Below are positions 50,057 to 58,163 of a stretch of 64,000 nucleotides of DNA, piece by piece. The notes below the pieces were generated by a model. It was given only the letters and a program-made list of their open reading frames with translations. It was not told the origin of the DNA and did not search any database. Location of the stretch: contig JBKJQN010000097.1 of NCBI GenBank assembly GCA_046593925.1, positions 62,001 through 126,000 of the forward strand. Direction: 5' to 3'. The stretch comes from JAYVYM01 sp046593925 (GTDB lineage: Bacteria > Actinomycetota > Actinomycetes > Mycobacteriales > SCTD01). Position 1 is the first letter of the stretch. Every line of letters starts with the position of its first letter. A program made the translations under genes and the position numbers.

Positions 50057-50487
50057 GGGCGCTCGCGCTGGTGCCCCTGCTCGCGGGCTGCTCGTCCGCT
50101 GGCCCAGCTGTGGCGACCGGGCCGGTCGACGTCCCGGTGGCGGGAGTTTCCGCCCCGCAGTGCGGCCCGCTGGTCGCCGCATTGCCCGCGACGCTGGGCG
50201 CTCTTTCGCGTCGGTCCGTGACGGGTGAGGTGGGTCGTACGGCGGCCTGGGGCGACCCGGCGGTGACTCTCGTCTGTGCGAGCCCCGCGGCCAACCCGGC
50301 CGCCGAGCAGGTGCAGCTCGGCCCGAAGGAGGGTGGCATCGTCACCTTCGCCGTCGACGACGTGGGACCGGCGACCGCCTTCACCACGGTCGGCCTGCCG
50401 GTGCCGGTCACCGTGACGGTGCCCGACGCGTACGACAGCACGCTGCTGGTGCCGATCACCGGCGTGCTGCTCGCGGTGGACCGGTAG
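50035..50487 (+). CDS. DUF3515 putative lipoprotein
   Basis: 150 residues from GTG 50035-50037 (VPRRPPLRALALVPLLAGCS), giving basic residues, a hydrophobic core and the lipobox LLAGC with Cys19. This start lies inside the Lrp-type gene (22-nt overlap). A CTG overlapping its stop (CTGA) is another possible start. The mature part matches DUF3515-type proteins (CGPLVAALPATLG, AWGDPAVTLVCA, FTTVGLPVPVTVTVPDAYDS). The family is actinobacterial and sits near ddl/thiL; function unknown. Confidence 0.82.
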   Translation: MPRRPPLRALALVPLLAGCSSAGPAVATGPVDVPVAGVSAPQCGPLVAALPATLGALSRRSVTGEVGRTAAWGDPAVTLVCASPAANPAAEQVQLGPKEGGIVTFAVDDVGPATAFTTVGLPVPVTVTVPDAYDSTLLVPITGVLLAVDR

Positions 50488-50504
50488 GGGGCGGTGAGCG
50501 CGTC

Positions 50505-50794
50505 GTGCTGCTGCCGGTCGTGGCCGGGGATGAGCCGGACCTGAGGCGGACCCTGCTGACGGACGTCGCGACGCCGTACGAACGCTGGCCCGGTATCTGA
50601 TTCGCGACCGAGACCATCACCGCCTGGTGATCGCCCCGGCAGCGGACAACAAGCCGGCGATCCGGTGCTACCTGGCGGCCGGCTTCCGGCCGGTGGGAAT
50701 TCTGCGCGATTATGAGCGAGACGCCGACGGCACCGGCTGCCACGACGGCCTGCTGATGGACATGCTCGCTGATGACTTCGGGCGGACAGTCTGA
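50505..50794 (+). pseudogene. Internally deleted GNAT acetyltransferase (AAC(6')-like)
   Basis: The N-terminal piece VLLPVVAGDEPDLRRTLLTD (from 50505) joins, in another frame, a C-terminal piece starting at 50570: DAVRTLARYLIRDRDHHRLV, IAPAADNKPAIRCYLAAGF, RPVGILRDYERDADGTG and HDGLLMDML, ending at TGA 50792-50794. The C-terminal half matches the acetyl-CoA-binding half of aminoglycoside 6'-acetyltransferase-like GNAT proteins. The middle, roughly 80-90 residues in intact relatives, is absent. It cannot encode a working enzyme. Confidence 0.7.
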
Positions 50795-51402
50795 CGACCG
50801 GTACAGCCTGCGTGCGGTGGCGGTCGGTCGCGGCGCGCGGGCTGAATGTCGGAATGCGCCGCGGCACAATTCTTCGTCTGCGCGCAAGCCGCGGCTGCGC
50901 CTGCTCGCTGGACCGTCTGGACCGTCTGGACCGTCTGGACCGTCTGGACCGGCTGCATCCCCGCCCATCTGCCGAAGCGGGTGACCTGGGCAGGTCCGCG
51001 GCGGAGCGCCCTGACCGTGCCGCGTCAAGAGCCGCTTCTCCTGCTGCGCAGCCGAGAATGTCGGACCCGGCCGATGGAATTTTCGGTATGGCAGTCGGGC
51101 AGGCACCTCTGGTGGGGGCGTTGGGCTCGGCTGCGTTGGGCGCGTGCGAGGGTCGCCTGGAGGTGTTGGAGAGGTCCCGGTCGGCCTTGCACGCCGATGC
51201 TCCGCGAGGCGCTCGTGCTGGACCGGCTGTGGGCTGCGGCCGGGATGGCGGTGTCGTCGGTCAGTGACCTGGCGCTGGCGTTGGGGTGCTGGCATGTACG
51301 ACGCGGCCGATCACTTCGCTGTCTGCGGTCACCCTGCGACCGTGCCCCCAGCGCAGCGCTGGGCCCGCTGGCCCGGATGCGGCGCGCCGCCAGCCCGGCT
51401 TG
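50795..51402. other. 608-nt stretch without a supported gene
   Basis: Overlapping open frames occur on the plus strand, but none has a recognisable domain, a good ribosome-binding site or credible composition (one reads WTVWTVWTVW, another LDRLDRLDR through the same repeat). A 9-bp tandem repeat lies at 50908-50952. I read this as decayed or non-coding DNA within an accessory island. Confidence 0.5.
50908..50952. repeat. 9-bp tandem repeat
   Basis: Four exact copies of CTGGACCGT followed by a fifth ending CTGGACCGG. The unit length keeps any reading frame. It lies in DNA without a supported gene. Confidence 0.9.
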
Positions 51403-52185
51403 TCACACCGGCAGGGGGGCAGTTCGGGGGGCATGCGCCGACATGGCGCGCCACCGGGCCGCAGGCGTGAGGCCCATGAAGTGCAGCGCACTCGGATCGG
51501 TGTCGTGCGAGCGCCCGACGTAGGACTCCGGCGTGCTGCTGAAGCAGTCCTCAGCTCGGCGCGGACCGAGGAAGGGCGAGTTCCAGCGGTCCGGAAGCCA
51601 GGTGGTGCGCCTGCAGAACGCCGAGGGAGCACCCGGACGGGCACCCCGGTAGCTCTGGTCGCCGCGTCGCCAACCGAGGGCTGCCAGTACGGCGCCCTGG
51701 TCGGCCCAGGGGCCGGGCTGCCGTCCAGCGGCCTGGACCGCCTGCAGGAACGCGAGTGCCTCCGGGCACGAGCGCAGGACCCACACGCCGGTGTTCGGGT
51801 TGACCCGGTCCTCAGCCGGTACGCGCTCGAGCACCAGTCCCTGGAAGGCCCGCGGATGCAGCAGCAAGGCGACGTCCTCGTCCTGGCGCAGCAGCAGGAC
51901 GTCCGCGTCGAGCCAGACGACGACTGCGTTGTCCCGCAGCGCCTCCCGCAGCAGTGAGATCTTGGCCCACTTGGCGCGCTGAGCGTCCGGGTCGGCGCCC
52001 ACCCCGTCGCTCGCGAGGTCCACCGCGTGCACCTCGTAGCCCCACGCCTGGGCGTACGACCGGAAGGTGGGCACCGCGAGCTCGTGCATGACCTCGCGCA
52101 TCCCCGGCCCTGCCGCCGTCAGGAGCACGCCGCGCGATCCGCTGCCCAGACCCGAGCGACTCCTGCCGCTCCACGTCGCCGCCAT
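51403..52185 (-). CDS. DxD-motif glycosyltransferase (GT34/nucleotide-diphospho-sugar transferase-like)
   Basis: 260 residues from ATG 52183-52185; the frame is open upstream. GVLLTAAGPGMREVMHELA, FRSYAQAWGYEVHAVDL and AKWAKISLLREAL lead to VVVWLDADVLLL, where Asp93-x-Asp95 is the metal/nucleotide-sugar site. VNPNTGVWVLRSCPEALAFL and WADQGAVLAALGW follow, then LHFMGL near the end. This order matches GMA12/MNN10-like (GT34) and related transferases. No signal peptide or membrane segment is clear. Donor and acceptor are unknown. It lies alone on the minus strand within an accessory stretch. Confidence 0.8.
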   Translation of the reverse strand: MAATWSGRSRSGLGSGSRGVLLTAAGPGMREVMHELAVPTFRSYAQAWGYEVHAVDLASDGVGADPDAQRAKWAKISLLREALRDNAVVVWLDADVLLLRQDEDVALLLHPRAFQGLVLERVPAEDRVNPNTGVWVLRSCPEALAFLQAVQAAGRQPGPWADQGAVLAALGWRRGDQSYRGARPGAPSAFCRRTTWLPDRWNSPFLGPRRAEDCFSSTPESYVGRSHDTDPSALHFMGLTPAARWRAMSAHAPRTAPLPV

Positions 52186-52302
52186 GCCGACAGTGCATCC
52201 CAGTCGGCCGATGCCTGGGCGTCGCCGGGGTGAACGCCGTGTGGCGCACAGCGGAAGAGTCGAGGACCCGCGCGGGCGACGGTCCACGGGCCGCAACGGC
52301 GT

Positions 52303-52986
52303 GTGGCCCTACGACTGGAGCTGCCCGAGGTAGCAGCCGGTACCTTGGTCATCGACGCACTCGGCCTCCATTGCGTACGGCCTGTCCTGCACTCCGCTGC
52401 TGTTTCCACCCGCTGCCAGGACCCGGTCAACCGCTCGCGCGCTGTCCTCGACGCTCCACATCGGGAGCGTGGTGGCCTGCTGGTGGCCGCCATCCAGGCC
52501 GGCCATCGCCTTGCCACCGCGTCGCCCGCCGCCGGAGGCGTTCCGGGCGGCACCGCCCCGCGCCACGCGACGGTCTTCGGCATGACCGATGTCGTCGACG
52601 TCCTGCCAGCCGCCGGGGCGACCGATGTCGTGCAGTCCGCAGCGGTCGGCGACGTCACCCCCGATCTGCCAGTTGACGATCGGGTCTCGGCGCTCCGGAT
52701 GGCCGCCGCTCACGGACACCTGGACGTGATCGACCAGCTGCTCGCCGCCCCCACGCCGGTGGATGGAGTCGATCGGGACGGATCGACGGCTCTGCACGAG
52801 GCAGCCTCCTGCGGAAGGGTGGGCAGCGCCCGACATCTGCTCGCTCACGGCGCCGATCCCGGGCTACGCGACACCAGGTTCGACAGCACCCCCGTGGGCT
52901 GGTGCCAGCACCAGCGCGAGGAGGTCGGGGCCGGGCGCGGCCATGACGGGGTCGGGAGGCTTCTAAAGCCGATCACCCCGCCATGA
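52303..52986 (+). CDS. Ankyrin-repeat protein, possibly decayed
   Basis: A 227-residue open frame from GTG 52303. The C-terminal half contains ankyrin-like units: RVSALRMAAAHGHLDVIDQL, TPVDGVDRDGSTALHEAASC and GSARHLLAHGADPGLRDTRF, then TPVGWCQHQ. The part before it (VFGMTDVVDVLPAAGATDVV) looks like another, weaker unit. The last ~25 residues (EEVGAGRGHDGVGRLLKP) depart from the pattern, and the first ~60 have no similarity I recognise, so frameshifts at both ends are possible. Ankyrin proteins bind other proteins; no partner is evident. Confidence 0.6.
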   Translation: MALRLELPEVAAGTLVIDALGLHCVRPVLHSAAVSTRCQDPVNRSRAVLDAPHRERGGLLVAAIQAGHRLATASPAAGGVPGGTAPRHATVFGMTDVVDVLPAAGATDVVQSAAVGDVTPDLPVDDRVSALRMAAAHGHLDVIDQLLAAPTPVDGVDRDGSTALHEAASCGRVGSARHLLAHGADPGLRDTRFDSTPVGWCQHQREEVGAGRGHDGVGRLLKPITPP

Positions 52987-53154
52987 CCTCGTGGCGGCAG
53001 GCACGAAGCCGGTCCGCCCGCGCGATCTTCGCCCTATCGCCACAACGATCTTTGAGGTGAGCCTGGCCCCGGTCAAGGAGGCGAAGATCGTCAGAGCGAT
53101 GGCGAGGATGGTTCTCATCAGGGCGCCGGTACGCCAACGCCGGATAGGCCCGGC

Positions 53155-53694
53155 CTATGGGCGCGCCAGGGCGTCGCCTTGCGTGCCCAGCCGCAACAGC
53201 ATGAGCAGCTCGTCACGGTCGCCATCCGGCAGTCGCAGCGCCGAGGGCCAGCGGCCGACGACCTGCCAGCCGAGTTTGCCGTAGAAGTCCTCCAGACCCA
53301 GGCCGCTGCGCACCTCGATGTGCAGCTGCTCAAGGCCCCGTGCACGCGCGGCCCGCGCCCCCTCGAGCACCAGCGCGGCGCCGATGCCTTGCCCTCGGAA
53401 CGGCAGACCTGTCTGGACGCGCAGCAGCCGTGCCCAGTGCCGGGTCAGCGGTGCCGCGTTCTCCACCAGCACCAGCCAGCCCGCAAGAACGCCATCGACC
53501 TCGGCGACCAGCAGCCGCTGGCCGTCGTGCAGCGCAGCGACCAGGTCGCGCGTAGCGACGGCCACCTCGTCCGGCGGGACCGGCACGCACGGGAAGCCGA
53601 CGGCCCCGCCGGCGTCGGACACCCGCGTCCAGCAGGCCGTGAGCGCTGCCAGCAAGGTCGCGTCGGCGTCCGCCGGCGAGCTCAGCCAGCGCAA
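53155..53694 (-). CDS. GNAT family N-acetyltransferase
   Basis: 179 residues, apparently from a TTG start (53692-53694) six nucleotides after ddl. The acetyl-CoA-binding motif A is LLRVQTGLPFRGQGIGAALV (R/QxxGxG/A as RGQGIG), preceded by LLVAEVDGVLAGWLVLVE and followed by GLEQLHIEVRSGLGLEDFYG and LGWQVVGRWPSAL. Substrate unknown. The weak start signals leave the exact N-terminus uncertain. Confidence 0.85.
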   Translation of the reverse strand: MRWLSSPADADATLLAALTACWTRVSDAGGAVGFPCVPVPPDEVAVATRDLVAALHDGQRLLVAEVDGVLAGWLVLVENAAPLTRHWARLLRVQTGLPFRGQGIGAALVLEGARAARARGLEQLHIEVRSGLGLEDFYGKLGWQVVGRWPSALRLPDGDRDELLMLLRLGTQGDALARP

Positions 53695-53700
53695 GAAGGC

Positions 53701-54774
53701 CTACCGCAGCCCGGTGCCGCGGGTCAGCGCCGCCTGCAGCAGGCGGTCGACCAGCGCCGGGTAGTCGACCCCGGAGGCGGCCCACATCCGCGGGTACATC
53801 GAGCTCGGCGTGAAGCCCGGCATCGTGTTGACCTCGTTGACCGTCACCGCACCGTCGGCGGCGACGAAGAAGTCGACCCGGGCCAGGCCCTCGCAGCCGA
53901 GCGCGGCGAAGGCCCGCAGCGCCATGTGCTGCAGCCGGGCGGTCACGGGAGCGGGCAGGTCGGCGGGTACGTCGAGCTCGGTCGCGTCCTCGAGGTACTT
54001 GGCCTCGAAATCGTAGAAGTCGTGGCCGGCCGCGACCCGTACCTCGGCGGGCACGCTCGCCTCGGGACCGGCCGGCCCGGCGAGCACTCCGCACTCGACC
54101 TCCCGGCCGGCAAGGCAAGCCTCGACCAGCGCCTTCGGGTCGGCGGCGTGCGCGACGGCCAACGCGGTGTCCAGGTCGGCGAGATCGGTCACCCGGCTGA
54201 TGCCGATGCTCGAGCCGCCGCGGGCCGGCTTGACGAACACCGGCAGCCCCAGCGCCACCACCGCCGCCCTGTCAACCGGCTCCCCGCGGCGAACGACGAC
54301 CGCGTCGGCCACCCTCAGACCGGCGGCCCGCAGCAGCACCTTCGCGACGGCCTTGTCCATGGCTGCGGCGCTGGCCAGCACACCGCTGCCGACGTAGGGC
54401 ACGCCGGCCATCTCGAGCAGCCCCTGCAAGGTGCCGTCCTCGCCCCACGGCCCGTGCAGCACCGGAAAGACGACGTCGATGGCGCCGAGCACCCCGGGCC
54501 CGTCCTCCAGCGGCACCAGGCCGCCGGCGGTCGGGTCACCGGGCAGGGCCACCGCCTGGCCGTCCTTGACCGACGGCAGCTCCCGGCCGGACAGCGCGAG
54601 CAGGGCCGGGTCGTCGGGCACCAGCACCCACCGCCCCTCGGGCGTGATGCCGACGGCGACGACGTCGTACGTCGAACGGTCCAGGGCGCCGAGCACGCTG
54701 CCGGCGGACACGCAGCTGATGGCGTGCTCGGTGCTGCGGCCCCCGAGGACGACGGCGACGCGGATGCGGGTCAC
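53701..54774 (-). CDS. ddl: D-alanine--D-alanine ligase
   Basis: A 357-residue ATP-grasp ligase that makes the D-Ala-D-Ala dipeptide for peptidoglycan. VAVVLGGRSTEHAISCVSAG is the N-terminal signature; HGPWGEDGTLQGLLEMAGVPYVGSG, VKPARGGSSIGISRV, FYDFEAKYLED and VNEVNTMPGFTPSSMYP are in order. The GRSTEH and K-Y-F-type omega-loop (EAKYLED) fit D-Ala rather than D-Lac ligases. GTG start. It lies downstream of gpsA and the flavoprotein gene on the minus strand. Confidence 0.97.
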   Translation of the reverse strand: MTRIRVAVVLGGRSTEHAISCVSAGSVLGALDRSTYDVVAVGITPEGRWVLVPDDPALLALSGRELPSVKDGQAVALPGDPTAGGLVPLEDGPGVLGAIDVVFPVLHGPWGEDGTLQGLLEMAGVPYVGSGVLASAAAMDKAVAKVLLRAAGLRVADAVVVRRGEPVDRAAVVALGLPVFVKPARGGSSIGISRVTDLADLDTALAVAHAADPKALVEACLAGREVECGVLAGPAGPEASVPAEVRVAAGHDFYDFEAKYLEDATELDVPADLPAPVTARLQHMALRAFAALGCEGLARVDFFVAADGAVTVNEVNTMPGFTPSSMYPRMWAASGVDYPALVDRLLQAALTRGTGLR

Positions 54775-54874
54775 GCGCGCAGCGTAGGGGCGGCAGGTGT
54801 CAGGCCAGTGACACCTGGGTCATCAGCGCGCAGTCCAGGACGTACGACGCCCCCGACGCGTACGCCGTACGCGG

Positions 54875-56272
54875 TCACCGGACCTTCTCGGCCAGCTCCC
54901 GCAGCGGTGGCTCGTACGCCTCACCGAAGGTCGGGAAGGCGTGGATGACCTCGGTGAGCACCGCGAGCGGGACCTCCGCGTGGATCGCCAGGGTCGCCTC
55001 GGACAGCCACTCGTCGGCCCGCGGGCCGATCGCCGCCGCGCCGACCAGCACGCCGCGCTCGCGGTCCGCGGTGAGGACCAGCCGGCCGCCGGCACCCTCG
55101 GTGGTGGCGCGCGCGACCTCACCCAGGTCCATCACGGCCGTGACCGCGTCGATGCCTGCCTCGCGAGCGCTCGCCTCGTCCATGCCGACGCTCGAGACCG
55201 CCGGCTCGGTGTAGATCGCCCGCGGGACCGCCCGGTAGTCGGCGGTCCGGTCCCCGCCGAGCAGGTTGTCGACGACGACCCGCGCCTGGTAGTTCGCCGT
55301 GTGCGTGTACGGCGCCTCCCGCGTCACGTCACCGGCGGCCCAGACATGCCGATGACCCAGTACCCGGCAGTGGTCGTCGACGACCAGCTCGCCCTGCGCT
55401 CCCGGCTCGACCCCGAGCACGTCCAGGCCGATCCCGTCCGTCGTCGGGGCGCGGCCGACCGCCACGAGCACCCGCTCGACCTCAACGGTGCCGCCTCCAG
55501 ACAGGTGCACCAGCGCCAACCCGTCGGCGGTCAGCTCGAACCGCTCGGCGGACGTCCCGAGCCGCACGTCGACACCGTCGTCGCGCAGCACCTGCGTCAG
55601 CAGGGCAGCGATGCTCGGTTCCTCCTTGCCGGCGAGCTGCGGGCCGCTCTCGACCAGCGTCGTGCGCACCCCGAACCTCGCGTGCACCTGCGACAGCTCG
55701 CACCCGACGGCGCCGCCGCCGAGCACCAGCAGCGAGGCCGGCCGGTCCAGCGCCGACAGCGCCTGGTCCGACGTCCAGGTCGGCACCCTGGACAGCCCCG
55801 GCAGGTCGGGCACCAGCGGGTGCGAGCCGGTCGCCACCACCAGGTCGGTGTACGCCAGCCGTCGCCCCTCGACCTCGACGACGCCCGGCTGGACCACCTG
55901 CCCGCGCCCGCGCACGAGCGTGACTCCCGCCTCCACGAGCCCGTCCGCCGCACCGCTGTCGTCGCGGTGCTCGGCGATCTCGTCGCGCCGCGCGACGGCC
56001 GCGCGGAAGGCGTGCACGTCGTCGTCCAGCGTCGGGTCGGCCCCGGCGCCCCCGAGGTCACTGACGTGCCGAGCCTCCACCCGGGCCTGCGCGCTGCGCA
56101 GCATCGCCTTGCTGGGCATGCAGGCGACGTACGCGCACTCACCCCCCACCCGCAGCGTCTCGACCAGCGCGACGGTGCGACCGGCCCGGACGAGGGCCGC
56201 GGCCACGGACTCACCGGCCGAGCCCGCACCCAGCACCACGACGTCGTAGGACTCCAGATCGGGGGAGGTCAT
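54875..56272 (-). CDS. FAD-dependent pyridine nucleotide-disulfide oxidoreductase
   Basis: 465 residues from ATG 56270-56272 (MTSPDLESYDVVVLGAGSAG) with GGGAGG just upstream. The FAD motif is VVVLGAGSAGESVAAAL; the redox-active disulfide is Cys46/Cys51 in GGECAYVACMPSK; the NAD(P) motif is LLVLGGGAVGCELSQVHARF. The family (class I disulfide reductases) covers dihydrolipoamide dehydrogenase and mercuric reductase, but GGECAYVACMPSK departs from the GGTCxNxGCIPSK form of true Lpd, and the C-terminal dimer motif HAFPTFGEAYE keeps HxFPTF. The substrate is therefore open. Confidence 0.9.
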   Translation of the reverse strand: MTSPDLESYDVVVLGAGSAGESVAAALVRAGRTVALVETLRVGGECAYVACMPSKAMLRSAQARVEARHVSDLGGAGADPTLDDDVHAFRAAVARRDEIAEHRDDSGAADGLVEAGVTLVRGRGQVVQPGVVEVEGRRLAYTDLVVATGSHPLVPDLPGLSRVPTWTSDQALSALDRPASLLVLGGGAVGCELSQVHARFGVRTTLVESGPQLAGKEEPSIAALLTQVLRDDGVDVRLGTSAERFELTADGLALVHLSGGGTVEVERVLVAVGRAPTTDGIGLDVLGVEPGAQGELVVDDHCRVLGHRHVWAAGDVTREAPYTHTANYQARVVVDNLLGGDRTADYRAVPRAIYTEPAVSSVGMDEASAREAGIDAVTAVMDLGEVARATTEGAGGRLVLTADRERGVLVGAAAIGPRADEWLSEATLAIHAEVPLAVLTEVIHAFPTFGEAYEPPLRELAEKVR

Positions 56273-56310
56273 GGAACATAGGTAGCCCGTGCGGCGGTTT
56301 CCACACCCGG

Positions 56311-57306
56311 CTACTCGCTCCTGGCCTCCCGGCCCATCAGCGCTGAGATGACCCGCCGCGGCGACAGCCCCTCCTGGCAGACGGCGACGACCTGCTCGGT
56401 GATCGGCATCTCGATGTCGTGCTTGCGGGCCAGGTCCAGAATCGACCGGCAGCTCTTGACGCCCTCCGCGGTCTGCTGCTTCTGCGCCAGCAGAAGCTCC
56501 ATCGTCTCGCCGCGACCCAGCCGCTCGCCGAAGGTGCGGTTGCGCGACAGCGGGCTGCTGCAGGTCGCGATGAGGTCGCCGAGCCCGGCCAGGCCGGCGA
56601 ACGTCAACGGGTCGGCGCCGAGAGCCAGGCCGAGGCGGGCCGTCTCGGCCAGGCCACGGGTCATTAGCGATGCCTTGGTGTTGTCGCCGAAGCCCATCCC
56701 CTCGGCCATCCCGGTCGCCAGCGCGATGACGTTCTTGACGGCGCCGCCCAGCTCGCAACCGACGACGTCGCTGTTGGTGTACGGCCGGAAGTACGCGGTC
56801 GTGCAGGCCACCTGGAGCCGCGCGCCGGCGCCGGCGTCGGTGCAGGCGACGACGGTGGCGGCCGGCTGGCCCGCCGCGATCTCCTTGGCCAGGTTGGGGC
56901 CGGACACCACGGCTACCTGGCCGGGCGGCACCCCGGCGACCTCGCAGACGACCTCGCTCATCCGCTTGGTCGTACCGAGCTCGACACCCTTGATGAGGCT
57001 GACGAGCACGACCCCGGGCGTGAGCGCCCCGACGACCGCGGCGAGGTTGTCGCGCAGGCTCTGCGACGGCACCGCCAGCACCACGAAGTCGGCGCCGTCG
57101 ACCGCCTCGAGCGCGTCGCTGGTGGCCGTCAGGTTGCCCGGGAGCAGTACGCCCGGCAGGTATTCGGTGTTCTCGTGCCTGTGGCGGACGGTGCCCGCCA
57201 GCTCCTCGCGGCGCGCCCACAGCACGACGTCGGTGCCGGCGTCGGCGAGCACCTTGCCGAACGCCGTCCCCCACGACCCGGTGCCCAGCACCGCTGCCCG
57301 CGTCAC
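56311..57306 (-). CDS. gpsA: Glycerol-3-phosphate dehydrogenase [NAD(P)+]
   Basis: 331 residues from GTG 57304-57306 (VTRAAVLGTGSWGTAFGKVL). It makes sn-glycerol 3-phosphate for phospholipids. GTGSWGTAFG is the dinucleotide site; VSLIKGVE, VVSGPNLAKEIA and GCELGGAVKNVIALATGMAEG are the conserved blocks, the last with the catalytic Lys. It follows plsC directly (13 nt), so acyl transfer and its acceptor are encoded together. Confidence 0.96.
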   Translation of the reverse strand: MTRAAVLGTGSWGTAFGKVLADAGTDVVLWARREELAGTVRHRHENTEYLPGVLLPGNLTATSDALEAVDGADFVVLAVPSQSLRDNLAAVVGALTPGVVLVSLIKGVELGTTKRMSEVVCEVAGVPPGQVAVVSGPNLAKEIAAGQPAATVVACTDAGAGARLQVACTTAYFRPYTNSDVVGCELGGAVKNVIALATGMAEGMGFGDNTKASLMTRGLAETARLGLALGADPLTFAGLAGLGDLIATCSSPLSRNRTFGERLGRGETMELLLAQKQQTAEGVKSCRSILDLARKHDIEMPITEQVVAVCQEGLSPRRVISALMGREARSE

Positions 57307-57319
57307 GTCGCCGGCCCGG

Positions 57320-58075
57320 TCATGGCGTCGGCCCGCCGGCCACCGGACCACCCGGCCAGACGTGCACGACAGCCGGTCGCGGCTGGCCACGGAGCTGCTC
57401 GAGCATGGTGGTGATCGCGTCCATCACCGCCGCCGTCGCGTCGTGCAGCACCTCGGCGGTCAGCGCGCGGCCCTGCCAGGCCGACAGGTCGACCGCCGGA
57501 CCAGCCTGCAGGACGACGTCGTGCCGGGGCAGCAGGTGCAGGCCGGGCGTCCGGTAGCTGTCCAGGATCTGCTGCGCCCCCCACTGCGCGATCGGCACGA
57601 CAGGGACGCCCGCCAGCAGCGCGAGCCGGGCCACCCCGGTCTTGGCCTGCATCGGCCACTTGTCTGGGTCGCGGCTGACGGTGCCCTCCGGGTAGATCAC
57701 GATGCACTCCCCCGCCTGCAGAGCCGCCACGGCGTCGCTCAGCGCCGCGGAGGCGTCGCTGGCCTGCCGATGCACCGGGATCTGCGCGGCCCCGCGCATC
57801 ACGCGCCCCACCAGGCCGTTGCCCAGGAAGAGGCTGCTCTTGGCCAGGAAGCGCCCGAGCCGGCCGGTGCCGTGTACGACGTACTCGGCGACGAAGACCG
57901 GGTCCGCATGCGAGATGTGGTTGACGGCGAGGATCACCCCACCAGTCGCGGGCACGTGCTGCATCCCGCGCCAGTCCCGGCGGGCGGTGAGGATGGCCAG
58001 CGGTTTCAGCAGCACGACCCCGAGGGCGTACCAGAAGCCCATCTGCCGGAGCCCGACCCGCCGCCGCACCCGCAC
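57320..58075 (-). CDS. plsC: 1-acyl-sn-glycerol-3-phosphate acyltransferase
   Basis: A 251-residue acyltransferase making phosphatidate. The HX4D motif is NHISHADPVF, and EGTVSRDPD with KTGVARLALLAGVPVVPIA are the other conserved blocks; VILAVNHISH follows a short hydrophobic segment. Start taken as GTG 58073-58075; ATG 58042 (MGFWYALGVVLLKP) is an alternative. In the plsC-gpsA-ddl neighbourhood common to actinobacteria. The divergent cofC starts 88 nt away. Confidence 0.93.
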   Translation of the reverse strand: MRVRRRVGLRQMGFWYALGVVLLKPLAILTARRDWRGMQHVPATGGVILAVNHISHADPVFVAEYVVHGTGRLGRFLAKSSLFLGNGLVGRVMRGAAQIPVHRQASDASAALSDAVAALQAGECIVIYPEGTVSRDPDKWPMQAKTGVARLALLAGVPVVPIAQWGAQQILDSYRTPGLHLLPRHDVVLQAGPAVDLSAWQGRALTAEVLHDATAAVMDAITTMLEQLRGQPRPAVVHVWPGGPVAGGPTP

Positions 58076-58163
58076 TCCCGCCGCCCGCCGCCCGCCCGTG
58101 ACGGCAGTGTCTCGTGCCCGCGCCGACCCTGTCGACCCACCCGGCCCCTGCTTGACTGGCGGG

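Noticed and set aside
50908..50952. Possible CRISPR array
   Set aside because: Units are 9 bp and contiguous, with no spacers; no cas genes nearby.
52991..53284. 97-residue plus-strand frame before the GNAT gene
   Set aside because: Arg/Ala-rich without a domain, overlapping the GNAT gene on the other strand.
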